Positions 31,198-41,446 of a DNA stretch of 64,000 bases are shown here, piece after piece. The stretch spans positions 1,302,001 through 1,366,000 of the forward strand of contig NZ_ACZO01000006.1 in assembly GCF_000176155.1 (NCBI RefSeq), read 5' to 3'. The notes under the pieces were generated by a model. The model did no database searches. It was not told where the DNA came from and worked only from the letters and a program-made list of their open reading frames with translations. Position numbers and translations under genes: made by a program. Origin of the DNA: Vibrio metschnikovii CIP 69.14 (lineage in GTDB: Bacteria > Pseudomonadota > Gammaproteobacteria > Enterobacterales > Vibrionaceae). Numbering within the stretch: position 1 is the first letter of the stretch; the number at the start of each line of letters is the position of its first letter.

Positions 31198-32283
31198 TTG
31201 AGCAATAAAATCGTTACCTTAGAGATCACTCTCGACCCTTCCGACAATCGCCGCTTAGCCAGCCTTTGCGGTCCTTTTGATGACAACATCAAGCATCTTG
31301 AGCGCCGTCTCGGTGTAGAAATCAACCATCGTAGCAATTTTTTTACTATTGTCGGTAAACCTCATACCGCCGCTGCCGCCTTAGAAATCATCAAAACGTT
31401 ATACGTAGACACAGCCCCTCTGCAGGGCAACATTGCTGATATTGAACCTGAGCGTATTCATCTTGCGATCAAAGAAGCAGGCGTACTCGAACAAAATCAC
31501 GAATCTTCCATCGCTTATGGTAAAGAAGTCTTCATTAAAACCAAAAAAGGCGTGATTAAGCCTCGGACACCAAACCAGGCTCAGTATTTAGTGAATATGG
31601 TCACCCACGACATTACCTTTGGGATTGGTCCAGCGGGTACGGGTAAAACCTATTTGGCGGTAGCTGCCGCGGTTGATGCTCTAGAACGACAAGAAGTGCG
31701 ACGCATCCTTCTCACCCGACCAGCGGTAGAAGCGGGGGAAAAACTGGGCTTTTTACCCGGCGATTTAAGTCAAAAAGTTGATCCCTACTTACGTCCACTC
31801 TATGACGCTCTGTTTGAAATGCTCGGTTTTGAACGCGTTGAAAAACTCATTGAGCGTAATGTTATCGAAGTCGCGCCACTGGCGTATATGCGTGGACGCA
31901 CGCTAAATGATGCATTTATCATCCTTGATGAAAGCCAGAACACCACCGTAGAACAGATGAAAATGTTCCTGACCCGCATCGGTTTTAACTCACGCGCGGT
32001 GATCACTGGTGACGTAACACAAATAGATTTACCCCGTGGTGCTCGCTCTGGATTACGCCATGCGATTGAAGTACTCAATGAGGTTGATGAAATTAGCTTT
32101 AACTTTTTCTTAGCTGACGATGTAGTTCGTCATCCAGTCGTTGCTCGTATCGTTAATGCTTATGAAAAATGGGAAGCTGAAGACCAAAAACAGCGTAAAA
32201 TCAATGAGCAACGTCGTCGTGAAGAACGTGAACACACGAATATGACGCCAGCAGCAACATCGAACATTGAGGAATCTCATTAG
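31198..32283 (+). CDS. ybeZ: PhoH-like ATPase (YbeZ)
   Basis: A 361-residue cytoplasmic P-loop ATPase linked to RNA metabolism through its partner YbeY. Walker A is G144-PAGTGK-T151 and the Walker B-like segment is [12 protein letters not shown]. The N-terminal KH-like region and a basic/Glu C-terminal tail are visible. The start is TTG (31198), preceded by GAGAGG at good spacing. The ybeY ATG follows three bases after the stop, so translation is likely coupled. Confidence 0.95.
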   Translation: MSNKIVTLEITLDPSDNRRLASLCGPFDDNIKHLERRLGVEINHRSNFFTIVGKPHTAAAALEIIKTLYVDTAPLQGNIADIEPERIHLAIKEAGVLEQNHESSIAYGKEVFIKTKKGVIKPRTPNQAQYLVNMVTHDITFGIGPAGTGKTYLAVAAAVDALERQEVRRILLTRPAVEAGEKLGFLPGDLSQKVDPYLRPLYDALFEMLGFERVEKLIERNVIEVAPLAYMRGRTLNDAFIILDESQNTTVEQMKMFLTRIGFNSRAVITGDVTQIDLPRGARSGLRHAIEVLNEVDEISFNFFLADDVVRHPVVARIVNAYEKWEAEDQKQRKINEQRRREEREHTNMTPAATSNIEESH

Positions 32284-32285
32284 TC

Positions 32286-32750
32286 ATGTCTATCGAACTA
32301 GACTTACAAATTGCAGTTGAAGATGAGCAAGGCCTGCCTAGCTTTGACGATTTCCTGATCTGGTTTAGCGCCGCAGTAACGCCTTTTCAATCTCAAGCCG
32401 AAGTCACCATTCGTATTGTTGATCAAGCGGAGAGTCATCAGCTAAATTTAAACTACCGTGGCAAAGATAAACCGACGAATGTGCTATCTTTTCCATTTGA
32501 AGCCCCAGCGGAAATTGAGCTGGATCTACTGGGTGATTTAGTCATTTGTCGACAAGTCGTTGAGCAAGAAGCGCTTGAACAAGAGAAGCCTTTGATGGCT
32601 CATTGGGCGCATATGGTTGTACATGGCACTCTTCATCTGCTAGGTTATGACCATATTGATGATCAAGAAGCGGACGAGATGGAAGCCCTTGAGACAGAAA
32701 TCATGCAAAACATGGGCTTTGATGACCCATATTTAGCGGAGAAAAACTAA
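32286..32750 (+). CDS. ybeY: YbeY, endoribonuclease of rRNA maturation
   Basis: A 154-residue zinc-dependent enzyme for 16S rRNA 3'-end maturation and ribosome quality control. The metal site H-x3-H-x5-H is visible as [11 protein letters not shown] near 115-125. TNVLSFPFE is another family mark. It is immediately downstream of ybeZ in the standard operon. Confidence 0.96.
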   Translation: MSIELDLQIAVEDEQGLPSFDDFLIWFSAAVTPFQSQAEVTIRIVDQAESHQLNLNYRGKDKPTNVLSFPFEAPAEIELDLLGDLVICRQVVEQEALEQEKPLMAHWAHMVVHGTLHLLGYDHIDDQEADEMEALETEIMQNMGFDDPYLAEKN

Positions 32751-32903
32751 GCCAATACGCCCCATTAACTCAGCGCTGTAGGTTAACCATTAGCATTAAG
32801 GTAACAACCACTGCACCGCTTGGTTAGTCGGGAACCGATTCATCGCGTATAAGCTTACATGTGAGCTATCACACATCTGATAGCGTTACCAATAAGAGAA
32901 ATA

Positions 32904-33803
32904 ATGAACGACGATAACTCGCCCTATTCGACCGAAGGAAAAAAAGAAAAATCTGAAGGTCCGAGTAGAAAGTCCTTCTTTGAACGCCTAGGTCAACTGT
33001 TTCAAACGGATCCTAAAGACCGTCAAGACCTGGTTGATGTGATCAGAGACTCAGAAATCAATGACCTTATCGATCACGACACACGCGACATGCTTGAAGG
33101 CGTGATGGAAATTGCGGAGATGAGAGTACGGGATATCATGATCCCCCGCTCACAGATGGTGACCGTTGAACGCACCCATGATATGGATACGCTGATTGCG
33201 ATCATTACCGATGCTCAACACTCCCGCTATCCTGTTATCAGTGAAGATAAAGACCATGTCGAAGGCATACTTCTTGCGAAGGACTTACTCAAATACTTAG
33301 GCTCAAGCAGCGCCCCATTTAATATCGAAGAAGTCATTCGACCTGCCGTGGTGGTCCCTGAGAGTAAACGCGTTGATCGCCTATTAAAAGAGTTCCGTGA
33401 GGAACGTTATCATATGGCGATTGTCGTAGATGAGTTTGGCGGTGTATCCGGTCTAGTCACGATTGAAGATATTCTCGAAGAAATTGTCGGAGATATCGAG
33501 GATGAATTCGATGATGAAGAGCAACTGGATATTCGTAAATTAAGTAAACATACCTACGCCGTGAAAGCGTTAACGACCATAGAATCGTTTAACGAAACGT
33601 TTGGTACTTCGTTTAGCGATGAAGAAGTCGATACGGTTGGCGGTTTGGTGATGACGGCCTTTGGCCATTTACCTTCTCGTGGAGAGGTGATTGATATCGG
33701 CGGCTATAACTTTAAAGTCACTGCCGCTGACAGTCGAAGAGTCGTCCAACTGCAAGTCACCATTCCTGATTTACAAGCACTTCCAGAAACCATGGAAGAG
33801 TAG
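32904..33803 (+). CDS. corC: CorC/YbeX, CBS-domain protein
   Basis: A 299-residue cytoplasmic protein with two CBS domains (about 70-195, with [11 protein letters not shown] and [23 protein letters not shown]) and a C-terminal CorC_HlyC domain (about 205-290). It has no membrane domain. E. coli CorC was implicated in Mg2+/Co2+ efflux; more recent work ties YbeX to ribosome maturation, which fits its neighbours ybeY and ybeZ. ATG 32904 follows AAGAGAAATA. Confidence 0.94.
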   Translation: MNDDNSPYSTEGKKEKSEGPSRKSFFERLGQLFQTDPKDRQDLVDVIRDSEINDLIDHDTRDMLEGVMEIAEMRVRDIMIPRSQMVTVERTHDMDTLIAIITDAQHSRYPVISEDKDHVEGILLAKDLLKYLGSSSAPFNIEEVIRPAVVVPESKRVDRLLKEFREERYHMAIVVDEFGGVSGLVTIEDILEEIVGDIEDEFDDEEQLDIRKLSKHTYAVKALTTIESFNETFGTSFSDEEVDTVGGLVMTAFGHLPSRGEVIDIGGYNFKVTAADSRRVVQLQVTIPDLQALPETMEE

Positions 33804-33858
33804 CTCGTTATCGAGAACCGCCAGTCACAGTGATTATCGAATCACTACCATTGAACCT

Positions 33859-33899
33859 TGACGCGAATCATCAACATAACGCTGACGATTCGCGTCAAA
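33859..33899. other. inverted repeat between corC and lnt
   Basis: A perfect 12-bp stem TTGACGCGAATC / GATTCGCGTCAA around a 17-base loop, 56 bases after corC. There is no T-run, so it may be a processing or attenuation site within the corC-lnt transcript rather than a full terminator. Confidence 0.5.
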
Positions 33900-33963
33900 C
33901 TTAAAGGTAACGATGCTGACTCAGGCTATCTCTGCCCGAATCACTTAATGAGAGCATGACTGG

Positions 33964-35475
33964 ATGAAAGATGTTATTTCACGCCGCTTACAGCCTATCT
34001 TGGCTGTTTTTTTTGGCGCGCTGACCACATTAGCCTTTGCCCCTTATCAGATCTGGCCGATCGCCATTCTCAGCCCTTTAGCTTTATTGCTGCTTATTGA
34101 GAAGAAAACGCCCAAACAAGCTGCACTGCTCGGTTATGGCTGGGGACTTGGCCAATTTGGTGTTGGGATCAGTTGGGTATACGTCAGTATTGATACCTTC
34201 GGAGGCATGCCGAAAATTGCTGGCTTGCTACTGATGTTGTTACTTGTTGCCTATCTCGCCCTGTATAACGGCCTATTTGCTTGGGCTCTTAATCGTTTTT
34301 TCTCAACCACTCATTGGTCACGTTTTCTCTTCGCCGTTCCCGCCCTGTGGCTGATCAGTGATTGGTTACGCGGCTGGGTAATGACCGGATTCCCCTGGCT
34401 ATGGCTTGGCTATAGCCAGATCGACGGGCCGTTGGCCTCTTTCGCTCCTTTGGCGGGTGTTGAGCTATTAACATTATTACTGATGATCTGTGCTGGTTCA
34501 TGCGCTTATGCTTGGCAAAACAAAGCTTGGCGCTACTTACTGCTGCCTATCGGTATTTTCATCATCGGTTTCGCACTTCGTTCGGTTCAATGGGTGATAC
34601 CGCAACCAGAACGAGCCACTAGCGTAGCGATTATCCAAGGAAATGTTCAACAATCTTTAAAATGGCACCCCAACCAACGCTGGCCCACTATCATGAAATA
34701 TACCGATCTGAGCCGTGAAAATTGGGATGCCGATATTATTATTTGGCCAGAAGCCGCCATCCCTGCTTTTGAAGTAGAAATTGGGTCATTTCTTAGCAAT
34801 TTAGATTCAGCCGCACAAATGAACCAGAGCGCGGTCATCACCGGTATCTTAAACCATGATCAACAGGGGCATTATTTTAATAGTATTTTAGCGTTAGGTG
34901 AGACGGAACATACAGAATATCGCTACGATGTGACGCAACGCTATCACAAACATCACTTGTTGCCGTTTGGTGAGTTTGTACCCTTTGAAGCGTGGCTAAG
35001 ACCACTAGCACCCTTGTTTAATCTACCCATGTCTTCGTTTAGTCGGGGAGATTATATTCAACCGAATATCATCGCTAAAGGATTCGCCTTCGCCCCCGCG
35101 CTATGTTACGAAATCATCTTTAATGAACAACTTCGTGTCAATGTCACCGAACAAACCGATTTTTTGCTGACCTTATCGAATGACGCTTGGTTTGGTCACT
35201 CGATTGGCCCATTACAGCACATGGAAATTGCCCGTATGCGCGCCTTAGAACTTGGTAAGCCTCTGATTCGTTCGACAAATAACGGAGTCACCGCGATCAC
35301 CGATCATTATGGCCGAATCACGCATCAAATCCCGCAATTCGAAACGGCAGTGTTAAGAGCCGAGATCATTCCGACTCGTGGACAGACGCCCTATCATCGA
35401 CTAGGGAGCTGGCCACTCTATTTATGGGTTATTGCTAGCCTTACCATAGGGCTGGTCACGATTCGCCGATCTTAA
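33964..35475 (+). CDS. lnt: apolipoprotein N-acyltransferase
   Basis: Adds the third acyl chain to lipoproteins in the inner membrane, the step before Lol sorting. The 503 residues have about six N-terminal and one C-terminal membrane segments around a periplasmic nitrilase domain. The catalytic triad is visible as E263 ([10 protein letters not shown]), K329 ([13 protein letters not shown]) and C381 (ALCYEIIF). Lipoproteins in this window (LptE, RlpA, MetQ) would be substrates. ATG 33964 was chosen by family length. Confidence 0.96.
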   Translation: MKDVISRRLQPILAVFFGALTTLAFAPYQIWPIAILSPLALLLLIEKKTPKQAALLGYGWGLGQFGVGISWVYVSIDTFGGMPKIAGLLLMLLLVAYLALYNGLFAWALNRFFSTTHWSRFLFAVPALWLISDWLRGWVMTGFPWLWLGYSQIDGPLASFAPLAGVELLTLLLMICAGSCAYAWQNKAWRYLLLPIGIFIIGFALRSVQWVIPQPERATSVAIIQGNVQQSLKWHPNQRWPTIMKYTDLSRENWDADIIIWPEAAIPAFEVEIGSFLSNLDSAAQMNQSAVITGILNHDQQGHYFNSILALGETEHTEYRYDVTQRYHKHHLLPFGEFVPFEAWLRPLAPLFNLPMSSFSRGDYIQPNIIAKGFAFAPALCYEIIFNEQLRVNVTEQTDFLLTLSNDAWFGHSIGPLQHMEIARMRALELGKPLIRSTNNGVTAITDHYGRITHQIPQFETAVLRAEIIPTRGQTPYHRLGSWPLYLWVIASLTIGLVTIRRS

Positions 35476-35544
35476 AACCGGCATTAACAATTACTCTATC
35501 CTCAAGCGCCATATCGCGCTTGGGGTTCGACCTCTTGATTTTTG

Positions 35545-36015
35545 CTAAGGCTGCAAAGGCTGACGGCTAAATAATTTATGGCCGCAGCGCAGACAAGGAA
35601 CAATTTCTGTCGGGTGATTGTACTCAACCTTATGATTGCAACTTTCGCAAACTAAGATCCCCAAGCCAATCATTTCCCCGGCTTGATAAACACCTTGGTG
35701 CTCAAGATCTTGAAGTAGCTCCACCCACTCTACTTTAGTTTTATCCGTAATATCCAACAGCCCTTGCCAGATAGAATTCGTAATCATTAAATAAAATGGC
35801 CCCGTTTTACTCTGCTCATATTGTTCAGAAAAGGCTTTTAAATCAGCTTTAACATAAGCCGAAATCAGCGCTAATTCATCTTGAGTCAGGTCATTGGCCG
35901 CCGCCACGACCTTACCCGACGTGTCTAAAATATGCTCTAACTCTTCTGGACTTTGTTTCAACGTTTCGAGCACTTCTTCTACTAACGCCTCATAACCTGC
36001 TTTCTGTTTTCGCAT
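35545..36015 (-). CDS. ybeL: YbeL-like zinc-ribbon protein (DUF1451)
   Basis: A 156-residue cytoplasmic protein. The C-terminal zinc ribbon has two Cys pairs, CESC and CLRC, about residues 123-145, and the N-terminal two thirds are helical and charged. The function is unknown. It lies convergent with lnt and divergent from leuS, as ybeL does near leuS in E. coli. Confidence 0.88.
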   Translation of the reverse strand: MRKQKAGYEALVEEVLETLKQSPEELEHILDTSGKVVAAANDLTQDELALISAYVKADLKAFSEQYEQSKTGPFYLMITNSIWQGLLDITDKTKVEWVELLQDLEHQGVYQAGEMIGLGILVCESCNHKVEYNHPTEIVPCLRCGHKLFSRQPLQP

Positions 36016-36136
36016 AAGTCACCTCGTTCAGTCGGATTGGCTATTGTTGTGCTGTGCTGCTTTAGGTATTCTATGTTGATCTATTAGTACCTGTTCGAAC
36101 CGAACTCACAAATTCCAAGATAACCGGATGTCATCG

Positions 36137-38713
36137 ATGCAAGATCAATATAACCCGCAAGATATTGAACAGAAAGTTCAACAGCACTGGGACAACAATA
36201 AAACCTTTGTTGTAAGTGAAGACCCAAATAAAGAAAAATTCTACTGTCTTTCGATGTTTCCTTATCCAAGCGGTCGACTGCACATGGGCCACGTACGTAA
36301 CTACACGATTGGTGACGTCGTTTCTCGCTTCCAACGTTTACAAGGTAAAAACGTCATGCAACCGATTGGTTGGGATGCGTTTGGCTTACCGGCCGAGAAT
36401 GCTGCAGTTAAAAATAAAACAGCGCCAGCACCATGGACTTACGAAAATATCCAATACATGAAAAACCAGCTCAAATTACTGGGCTTTGGTTATGACTGGA
36501 GCCGTGAATTCGCTACTTGCCGTCCTGAATACTACCGTTGGGAACAAGAGTTTTTCACCAAACTGTACGAAAAAGGGTTGGTTTATAAGAAAACCTCCTC
36601 AGTAAACTGGTGTCCTAATGACCAAACCGTACTCGCCAACGAACAAGTGGAAGACGGCTGCTGCTGGCGCTGTGATACGCCTGTTGAGCAAAAAGAGATC
36701 CCACAGTGGTTTATTAAGATCACCGCTTACGCGCAAGAATTGCTCGATGATTTAGATAACCTGGACGGCTGGCCAGAAATGGTTAAAACCATGCAGCGTA
36801 ACTGGATCGGCCGCTCTGAAGGGGTAGAACTGAGCTTCCAAGTTAAAGATCAGGCGCAAGACCTTGAAGTCTATACGACTCGCCCAGACACGCTGATGGG
36901 GGTTACCTATGTGGGTATTGCCGCCGCTCACCCGCTCGCGGTTCAAGCCGCTGCCAATAATCCGCAACTTGCGGCCTTTATTGAAGAGTGTAAAAACACT
37001 AAAGTTGCCGAAGCCGAACTCGCGACGATGGAGAAAAAAGGCATGGCGACGGGCCTGACGGCTATCCATCCTTTAAATGGCCGAGAAATGCCTATCTATG
37101 TCGCGAACTTCGTACTAATGCACTATGGTACTGGTGCGGTAATGGCCGTTCCGGCACACGACCAACGCGATTACGAATTTGCCACCAAATACGGCTTAGA
37201 TATCATCCCGGTGATTAAGCCTGAAGATGGCAGCGAGTTAGATATCAGCCAGCAAGCTTATACAGAAAAAGGCGTACTGTTTGATTCTGGTGAATTCGAC
37301 GACCTAACTTTCCAAGCGGCTTTTGATGCCATTTCAGCAAAACTCGAAGCGCTAGGTAAAGGTAAAAAGACCGTTAACTTCCGTCTACGTGACTGGGGCG
37401 TTTCTCGTCAGCGCTACTGGGGTGCACCCATCCCAATGGTCACCACTGAAGATGGTCAAGTTCATCCCGTTCCTGCCGACCAATTACCAGTGATCCTGCC
37501 TGAAGATGTCACAATGGATGGTGTAACCAGTCCGATTAAAGCCGATAAAACGTGGGCTGAAACTACATTTAATGGTCAACCAGCACTGCGTGAAACCGAT
37601 ACTTTTGATACCTTTATGGAATCTTCTTGGTATTACGCACGTTACTGCTCACCACAAGCAGATGATATTTTAGACCCAGCTAAAGCCAACTACTGGCTAC
37701 CGGTTGATCAATACATTGGTGGTATTGAACACGCTTGTATGCATCTACTCTACTCACGCTTTTTCCATAAGCTATTGCGTGATGCTGGTTATGTCACCTC
37801 CGACGAGCCATTCAAACAATTGCTTTGCCAAGGCATGGTATTAGCTGACGCTTTCTATCATAGCAATGAGAAAGGCACTAAAGAGTGGATTTCTCCCACC
37901 GACGTTAAAGTGGAACGTGACGGAAAAGGTCGCATTATTTCAGCGGTTGATCATCAAGGTCGTCAAGTTGAACACTCAGGCATGATCAAAATGTCTAAGT
38001 CAAAAAATAACGGCATTGACCCGCAAGAGATGGTCGATAAATACGGTGCAGATACAGTACGCTTATTTATGATGTTCGCTTCGCCTGCCGATATGACATT
38101 GGAGTGGCAAGAGTCTGGTGTTGAAGGAGCGAACCGCTTCCTAAGACGGGTATGGAAGCTCGTCGCTGAACATACCGCTAAAGGCGCTGCGGTTGCGGTA
38201 CAAAGCGATACCTTAAATGCCGACCAAAAAGCGCTGCGTCGTGATGTGCATAAAACCATTGCTAAAGTGACCGATGATATTGCTCGTCGTCAAACCTTTA
38301 ACACGGCGATTGCTGCAATCATGGAGCTAATGAATAAGCTCACTAAAGCGCCACAAGAATCTGAACAAGACCGAGCTATTTTGGATGAAGCGGCAAAAGC
38401 CATCACCTTAATGCTTTACCCTATCGCACCACACATCTGTTTTGAAATGTGGCAAGCACTAGGCGAAGCGGATATTGACCAAGCAACGTGGCCGACTTAC
38501 GACGAAACCGCATTAGTCGAAGATCAAAAACTGGTTGTCTTGCAAGTTAATGGTAAATTACGTGGTAAATTGACCGTTGCTGCAGATGCCAGCAAAGAGC
38601 AGGTTGAAGCGCTTGGCCTACAAGATGAAAACGTACAGAAATTTACTGATGGTTTAACCATTCGTAAAGTCATTTATGTACCGGGCAAACTGCTCAATAT
38701 CGTGGCGAACTAA
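36137..38713 (+). CDS. leuS: leucyl-tRNA synthetase
   Basis: Charges tRNA-Leu. The product is a class I synthetase of 858 residues from this start. The HIGH motif appears as HMGH in [16 protein letters not shown] near 45, the CP1 editing domain holds TTRPDTLMG near 250, and KMSKSKNN is near 620. The family starts MQ-x-QY, so I use ATG 36137; ATG 36128 adds three residues and cannot be excluded, and neither has a strong ribosome binding site. Confidence 0.97.
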   Translation: MQDQYNPQDIEQKVQQHWDNNKTFVVSEDPNKEKFYCLSMFPYPSGRLHMGHVRNYTIGDVVSRFQRLQGKNVMQPIGWDAFGLPAENAAVKNKTAPAPWTYENIQYMKNQLKLLGFGYDWSREFATCRPEYYRWEQEFFTKLYEKGLVYKKTSSVNWCPNDQTVLANEQVEDGCCWRCDTPVEQKEIPQWFIKITAYAQELLDDLDNLDGWPEMVKTMQRNWIGRSEGVELSFQVKDQAQDLEVYTTRPDTLMGVTYVGIAAAHPLAVQAAANNPQLAAFIEECKNTKVAEAELATMEKKGMATGLTAIHPLNGREMPIYVANFVLMHYGTGAVMAVPAHDQRDYEFATKYGLDIIPVIKPEDGSELDISQQAYTEKGVLFDSGEFDDLTFQAAFDAISAKLEALGKGKKTVNFRLRDWGVSRQRYWGAPIPMVTTEDGQVHPVPADQLPVILPEDVTMDGVTSPIKADKTWAETTFNGQPALRETDTFDTFMESSWYYARYCSPQADDILDPAKANYWLPVDQYIGGIEHACMHLLYSRFFHKLLRDAGYVTSDEPFKQLLCQGMVLADAFYHSNEKGTKEWISPTDVKVERDGKGRIISAVDHQGRQVEHSGMIKMSKSKNNGIDPQEMVDKYGADTVRLFMMFASPADMTLEWQESGVEGANRFLRRVWKLVAEHTAKGAAVAVQSDTLNADQKALRRDVHKTIAKVTDDIARRQTFNTAIAAIMELMNKLTKAPQESEQDRAILDEAAKAITLMLYPIAPHICFEMWQALGEADIDQATWPTYDETALVEDQKLVVLQVNGKLRGKLTVAADASKEQVEALGLQDENVQKFTDGLTIRKVIYVPGKLLNIVAN

Positions 38714-38847
38714 TCGCTAAGCTGACTGTCTGTATAGCCAAGCAACGTTAAGTTATCAGCTCATGGTCTGTGGTGGTCATCGATATGAAAACCGATCGAA
38801 TGGCCACCTTATTAGACCGAGCCACAACTTTTTCGTTATTAGCACAT

Positions 38848-38869
38848 AAACAGGGCTTGCGCCCTGTTT
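38848..38869 (+). terminator. GC-rich hairpin after leuS
   Basis: A perfect 9-bp stem AAACAGGGC / GCCCTGTTT with loop TTGC, about 135 bases after leuS. The U-tract is weak (TTTACTTATCT). Its 3' arm overlaps the 5' arm of the larger inverted repeat that follows, so the two structures compete. Confidence 0.6.
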
Positions 38870-38913
38870 ACTTATCTCAGTTTATCGAATGCGGTAAACT
38901 GAGATAAGTAAAC
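38866..38913. repeat. long perfect inverted repeat upstream of lptE
   Basis: A 19-base arm GTTTACTTATCTCAGTTTA is followed, after TCGAATGCGG, by its exact reverse complement at 38895-38913. Inner T-G, C-G and G-C pairs extend the stem to about 22 pairs with loop AATG. It ends 23 bases before the lptE start and overlaps the preceding terminator-like hairpin by GTTT (38866-38869). Confidence 0.85.
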
Positions 38914-38936
38914 TCACTGACGAGAACGAATACCCC

Positions 38937-39530
38937 ATGCGTTTTATATTGCCTGTAACAACTCGACCTTTGTTGATTCTTTTGCTGATCGCTTCAACTT
39001 TTCTCGCTGGCTGCGGCTTCCATTTACGTGGAGACTATGACATCCCAGAAGAGTTAAGCATGATGTCTCTGACCAGTAACGATCAATACAGCACCTTAAC
39101 ACGGCTCGTCAAAGGTCAACTGCGCATGAACGAGATCCAACTCGTTGAACCGGCGAGTAATGTAGCTAATTTGCATCTCAATGGTGAAAGTTTGAGTGAG
39201 CGAACCTTATCGCTGTATCAAAATACTCGCGCCGCCGAAAAAGAGCTGACCTTTAATACTTCTTATCGCGTCACTATACCGGAGGTTGGTACAAGAACGT
39301 TTTCCACCAGTGTGACTCGCAGTTACTTAGATAACCCACTGACTGCGTTAGCGAAATCTGCTGAACGAGAAATGATCGTCGATGAAATGCGTAAGCTAGC
39401 CGCCAGTCAAATTATTCGCCAAATGGCTCGCCTAAAGGCCAGCATACCCAATGGTAATTTTGAAGAGACTGACTCTAACGTCCAAACTCAATCTGAGCTT
39501 GATAACTCAAATACCATTAATATGTTATAG
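38937..39530 (+). CDS. lptE: LptE, LPS-assembly lipoprotein
   Basis: A 197-residue outer-membrane lipoprotein that plugs LptD in LPS export. A signal peptide ends in the lipobox L-A-G-C26, followed by GFHLRGDY, the hallmark of LptE. The rest has the expected alpha/beta pattern (LSMMSLTSNDQYSTLTRLV). It is followed by holA after eight bases, as in E. coli leuS-lptE-holA. Confidence 0.95.
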   Translation: MRFILPVTTRPLLILLLIASTFLAGCGFHLRGDYDIPEELSMMSLTSNDQYSTLTRLVKGQLRMNEIQLVEPASNVANLHLNGESLSERTLSLYQNTRAAEKELTFNTSYRVTIPEVGTRTFSTSVTRSYLDNPLTALAKSAEREMIVDEMRKLAASQIIRQMARLKASIPNGNFEETDSNVQTQSELDNSNTINML

Positions 39531-39538
39531 GGTTAACC

Positions 39539-40564
39539 ATGCGATTGTACGCCGACAAACTCAGCGAAACCCTCAACCGCTCGCTCTCTGCTGTCTATTT
39601 AATCTTGGGTAATGAACCCTTATTGATTCAAGAATCACGTTTAGCGATTGAACGCAAAGCGCGAGAGCAAGGATTTACTGAAAAATACCGCTTTAATGCC
39701 GATGCGTCCCTCAATTGGAACGAGGTGTATGATTGTTGCCAATCCATGAGCCTCTTTTCTCAACGCCAGATCGTAGAAATAGAAGTCGCAGAGAATGGCT
39801 TTAACGCAGCATTAGGTAAAGAGCTCGCCAGCTTAACAGCAACGCTGAGTCCTGATGTTTTACTGGTGATCATCGGTGGAAAACTGGCTAAAGCACAAGA
39901 AAATACCGCATGGTTTAAAACATTAAGTGCACAGGCTTGCTGGGTTAACTGCTTAACGCCTGAACTTTCTCGTTTACCTCAGTTCGTGGCGACTCGCTGC
40001 CGAGCTCTAGGTTTAAAACCGGATAACGAAGCGATTCAAATGCTCGCTCAATGGCACGAAGGCAATCTACTGGCTTTGGTACAAAGCCTAGAAAAATTAG
40101 TGCTCCTTTATCCTGATGGGCAATTAACATTATTACGTTTAGAAGAGTCGCTCAGTCGCCACAACCAGTTTACCGCTTTTCACTGGATCGATGCCTTACT
40201 CGAAGGTAAGGCCAACCGAGCGCAACGTATTTTGCGCCAACTGGCTGCCGAGGACACTGAAGTCATTATCTTAATCCGCACCGTACAAAAAGAACTGTTT
40301 CAATTGTTGCAGATGCGACAGGCTATAGAGACACAAGCGATAGGTAACGTTTTTAATCAATACCGAATTTGGCAAACCAAACGGCCACTTTACTCTGCCG
40401 CTCTACAGCGATTATCCGTGCCGCAACTTCGTCAACTGCTGCAACTACTTGCTCAGTGTGAATTATTGGCTAAGACTCAATATAGCCAACCCATTTGGCC
40501 ACTGATGCAGCAACTGAGCTTGCAATGCTGCCTACCGCAAGCAAACGTCGCTTTACCGACTTAA
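39539..40564 (+). CDS. holA: DNA polymerase III delta subunit
   Basis: A clamp-loader subunit that opens the beta clamp. The 341 residues fit HolA; the N terminus reads MRLYADKLSETLNRSLSAVYLILGNEPLLIQESR, and SMSLFSQRQIVEIE is the beta-binding region with the exposed Leu-Phe pair near 70. The AAA+ fold is degenerate and lacks a Walker A, as expected for delta. It is translated eight bases after lptE. Confidence 0.95.
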   Translation: MRLYADKLSETLNRSLSAVYLILGNEPLLIQESRLAIERKAREQGFTEKYRFNADASLNWNEVYDCCQSMSLFSQRQIVEIEVAENGFNAALGKELASLTATLSPDVLLVIIGGKLAKAQENTAWFKTLSAQACWVNCLTPELSRLPQFVATRCRALGLKPDNEAIQMLAQWHEGNLLALVQSLEKLVLLYPDGQLTLLRLEESLSRHNQFTAFHWIDALLEGKANRAQRILRQLAAEDTEVIILIRTVQKELFQLLQMRQAIETQAIGNVFNQYRIWQTKRPLYSAALQRLSVPQLRQLLQLLAQCELLAKTQYSQPIWPLMQQLSLQCCLPQANVALPT

Positions 40565-40591
40565 AAGCGTGTTATACTACGGCGCTTTTTT
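40563..40591 (+). terminator. holA terminator with an extended -10 in its loop
   Basis: Stem AAAAGCG / CGCTTTT with a 13-base loop and T6 tail, directly after the holA stop. The loop contains TGTTATACT (40570-40578), a near-consensus extended -10, which could start transcription of rsfS-rlmH-mrdA and beyond. No good -35 is seen at 40550-40555. Confidence 0.6.
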
Positions 40592-40649
40592 AGCAGCAGA
40601 ATAACCTTTGATGACCATCATCAACGAACCATACTATGAGGATTCACCA

Positions 40650-40967
40650 TTGCAGCAACAACAACTTACCCATTTCCTTGCTGATAAAGCCGATGACATG
40701 AAAGCCGTTAATATCGTTACCCTTGATGTCCAAGGTAAATCAAGTGTGACCGACTACATGGTGATTTGTACTGGCACCTCAAAACGCCATGTGGCCTCGA
40801 TTGCCGATCACATTGCCAACGAGGTAAAGAAAATTGGCTTAGAGCCTCTCGGTATGGATGGCGAGAAAGAAGGTGAATGGGTCGTATTAGATATGGGGTC
40901 GACGATGCTTCATGTCATGCAAGAAGAGCATCGCGCTTTATATCAATTAGAAAAACTCTGGGGCTAA
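40650..40967 (+). CDS. rsfS: ribosomal silencing factor RsfS
   Basis: A 105-residue protein that binds L14 of the 50S subunit and blocks subunit joining when nutrients are low. The family core is visible: [30 protein letters not shown] and [17 protein letters not shown]. The start is probably TTG 40650, giving the E. coli length and preceded by TGAGGA at eight bases. An ATG at 40611 would add 13 residues but has no ribosome binding site. Confidence 0.93.
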   Translation: MQQQQLTHFLADKADDMKAVNIVTLDVQGKSSVTDYMVICTGTSKRHVASIADHIANEVKKIGLEPLGMDGEKEGEWVVLDMGSTMLHVMQEEHRALYQLEKLWG

Positions 40968-40969
40968 GT

Positions 40970-41440
40970 GTGAAGATTCAACTGATCGCCGTCGGCACCA
41001 AAATGCCGAAATGGGTTGAAGAGGGGTTTCAAGAGTACCGTCGACGCTTTCCTCATGATTTACCATTGGAATTAGTCGAAATAGCGGCGGGTAAACGTGG
41101 AAAAAATGCTGACATTGCACGTATTTTACAAAAAGAAGGCGAAGCCATGCTCGCCGCCGTACCCAAGGGAAATCGAATTGTTACGCTCGATATCCCCGGA
41201 AAACCTTGGAATACTGAGCAATTGGCAGAGCAATTAGAAAGTTGGAAACTCGATGCACGAGATGTGTCCATTCTCATTGGTGGACCAGAAGGGCTGGCAC
41301 CAAGCTGCAAGGCGGCCGCTGAGCAAAGCTGGTCATTATCACCCTTAACTCTGCCCCATCCACTGGTGCGTGTGGTTATGGCTGAAAGTCTCTATCGAGC
41401 ATGGAGTATCACGGCCAATCATCCTTACCATCGAGAGTAA
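40970..41440 (+). CDS. rlmH: RlmH, 23S rRNA pseudouridine-1915 N3-methyltransferase
   Basis: A SPOUT methyltransferase of 156 residues acting on 70S ribosomes. The family start [11 protein letters not shown] is read from a GTG codon at 40970, two bases after the rsfS stop. The SAM knot is seen as [23 protein letters not shown] (in part) and [20 protein letters not shown]. The open frame upstream of GTG overlaps rsfS and is not used. Confidence 0.96.
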   Translation: MKIQLIAVGTKMPKWVEEGFQEYRRRFPHDLPLELVEIAAGKRGKNADIARILQKEGEAMLAAVPKGNRIVTLDIPGKPWNTEQLAEQLESWKLDARDVSILIGGPEGLAPSCKAAAEQSWSLSPLTLPHPLVRVVMAESLYRAWSITANHPYHRE

Positions 41441-41446
41441 TGAGCG

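Noticed and set aside
40877..40969. N-terminal extension of rlmH inside rsfS
   Set aside because: It overlaps the rsfS coding region out of frame, and the GTG at 40970 gives the exact family start.
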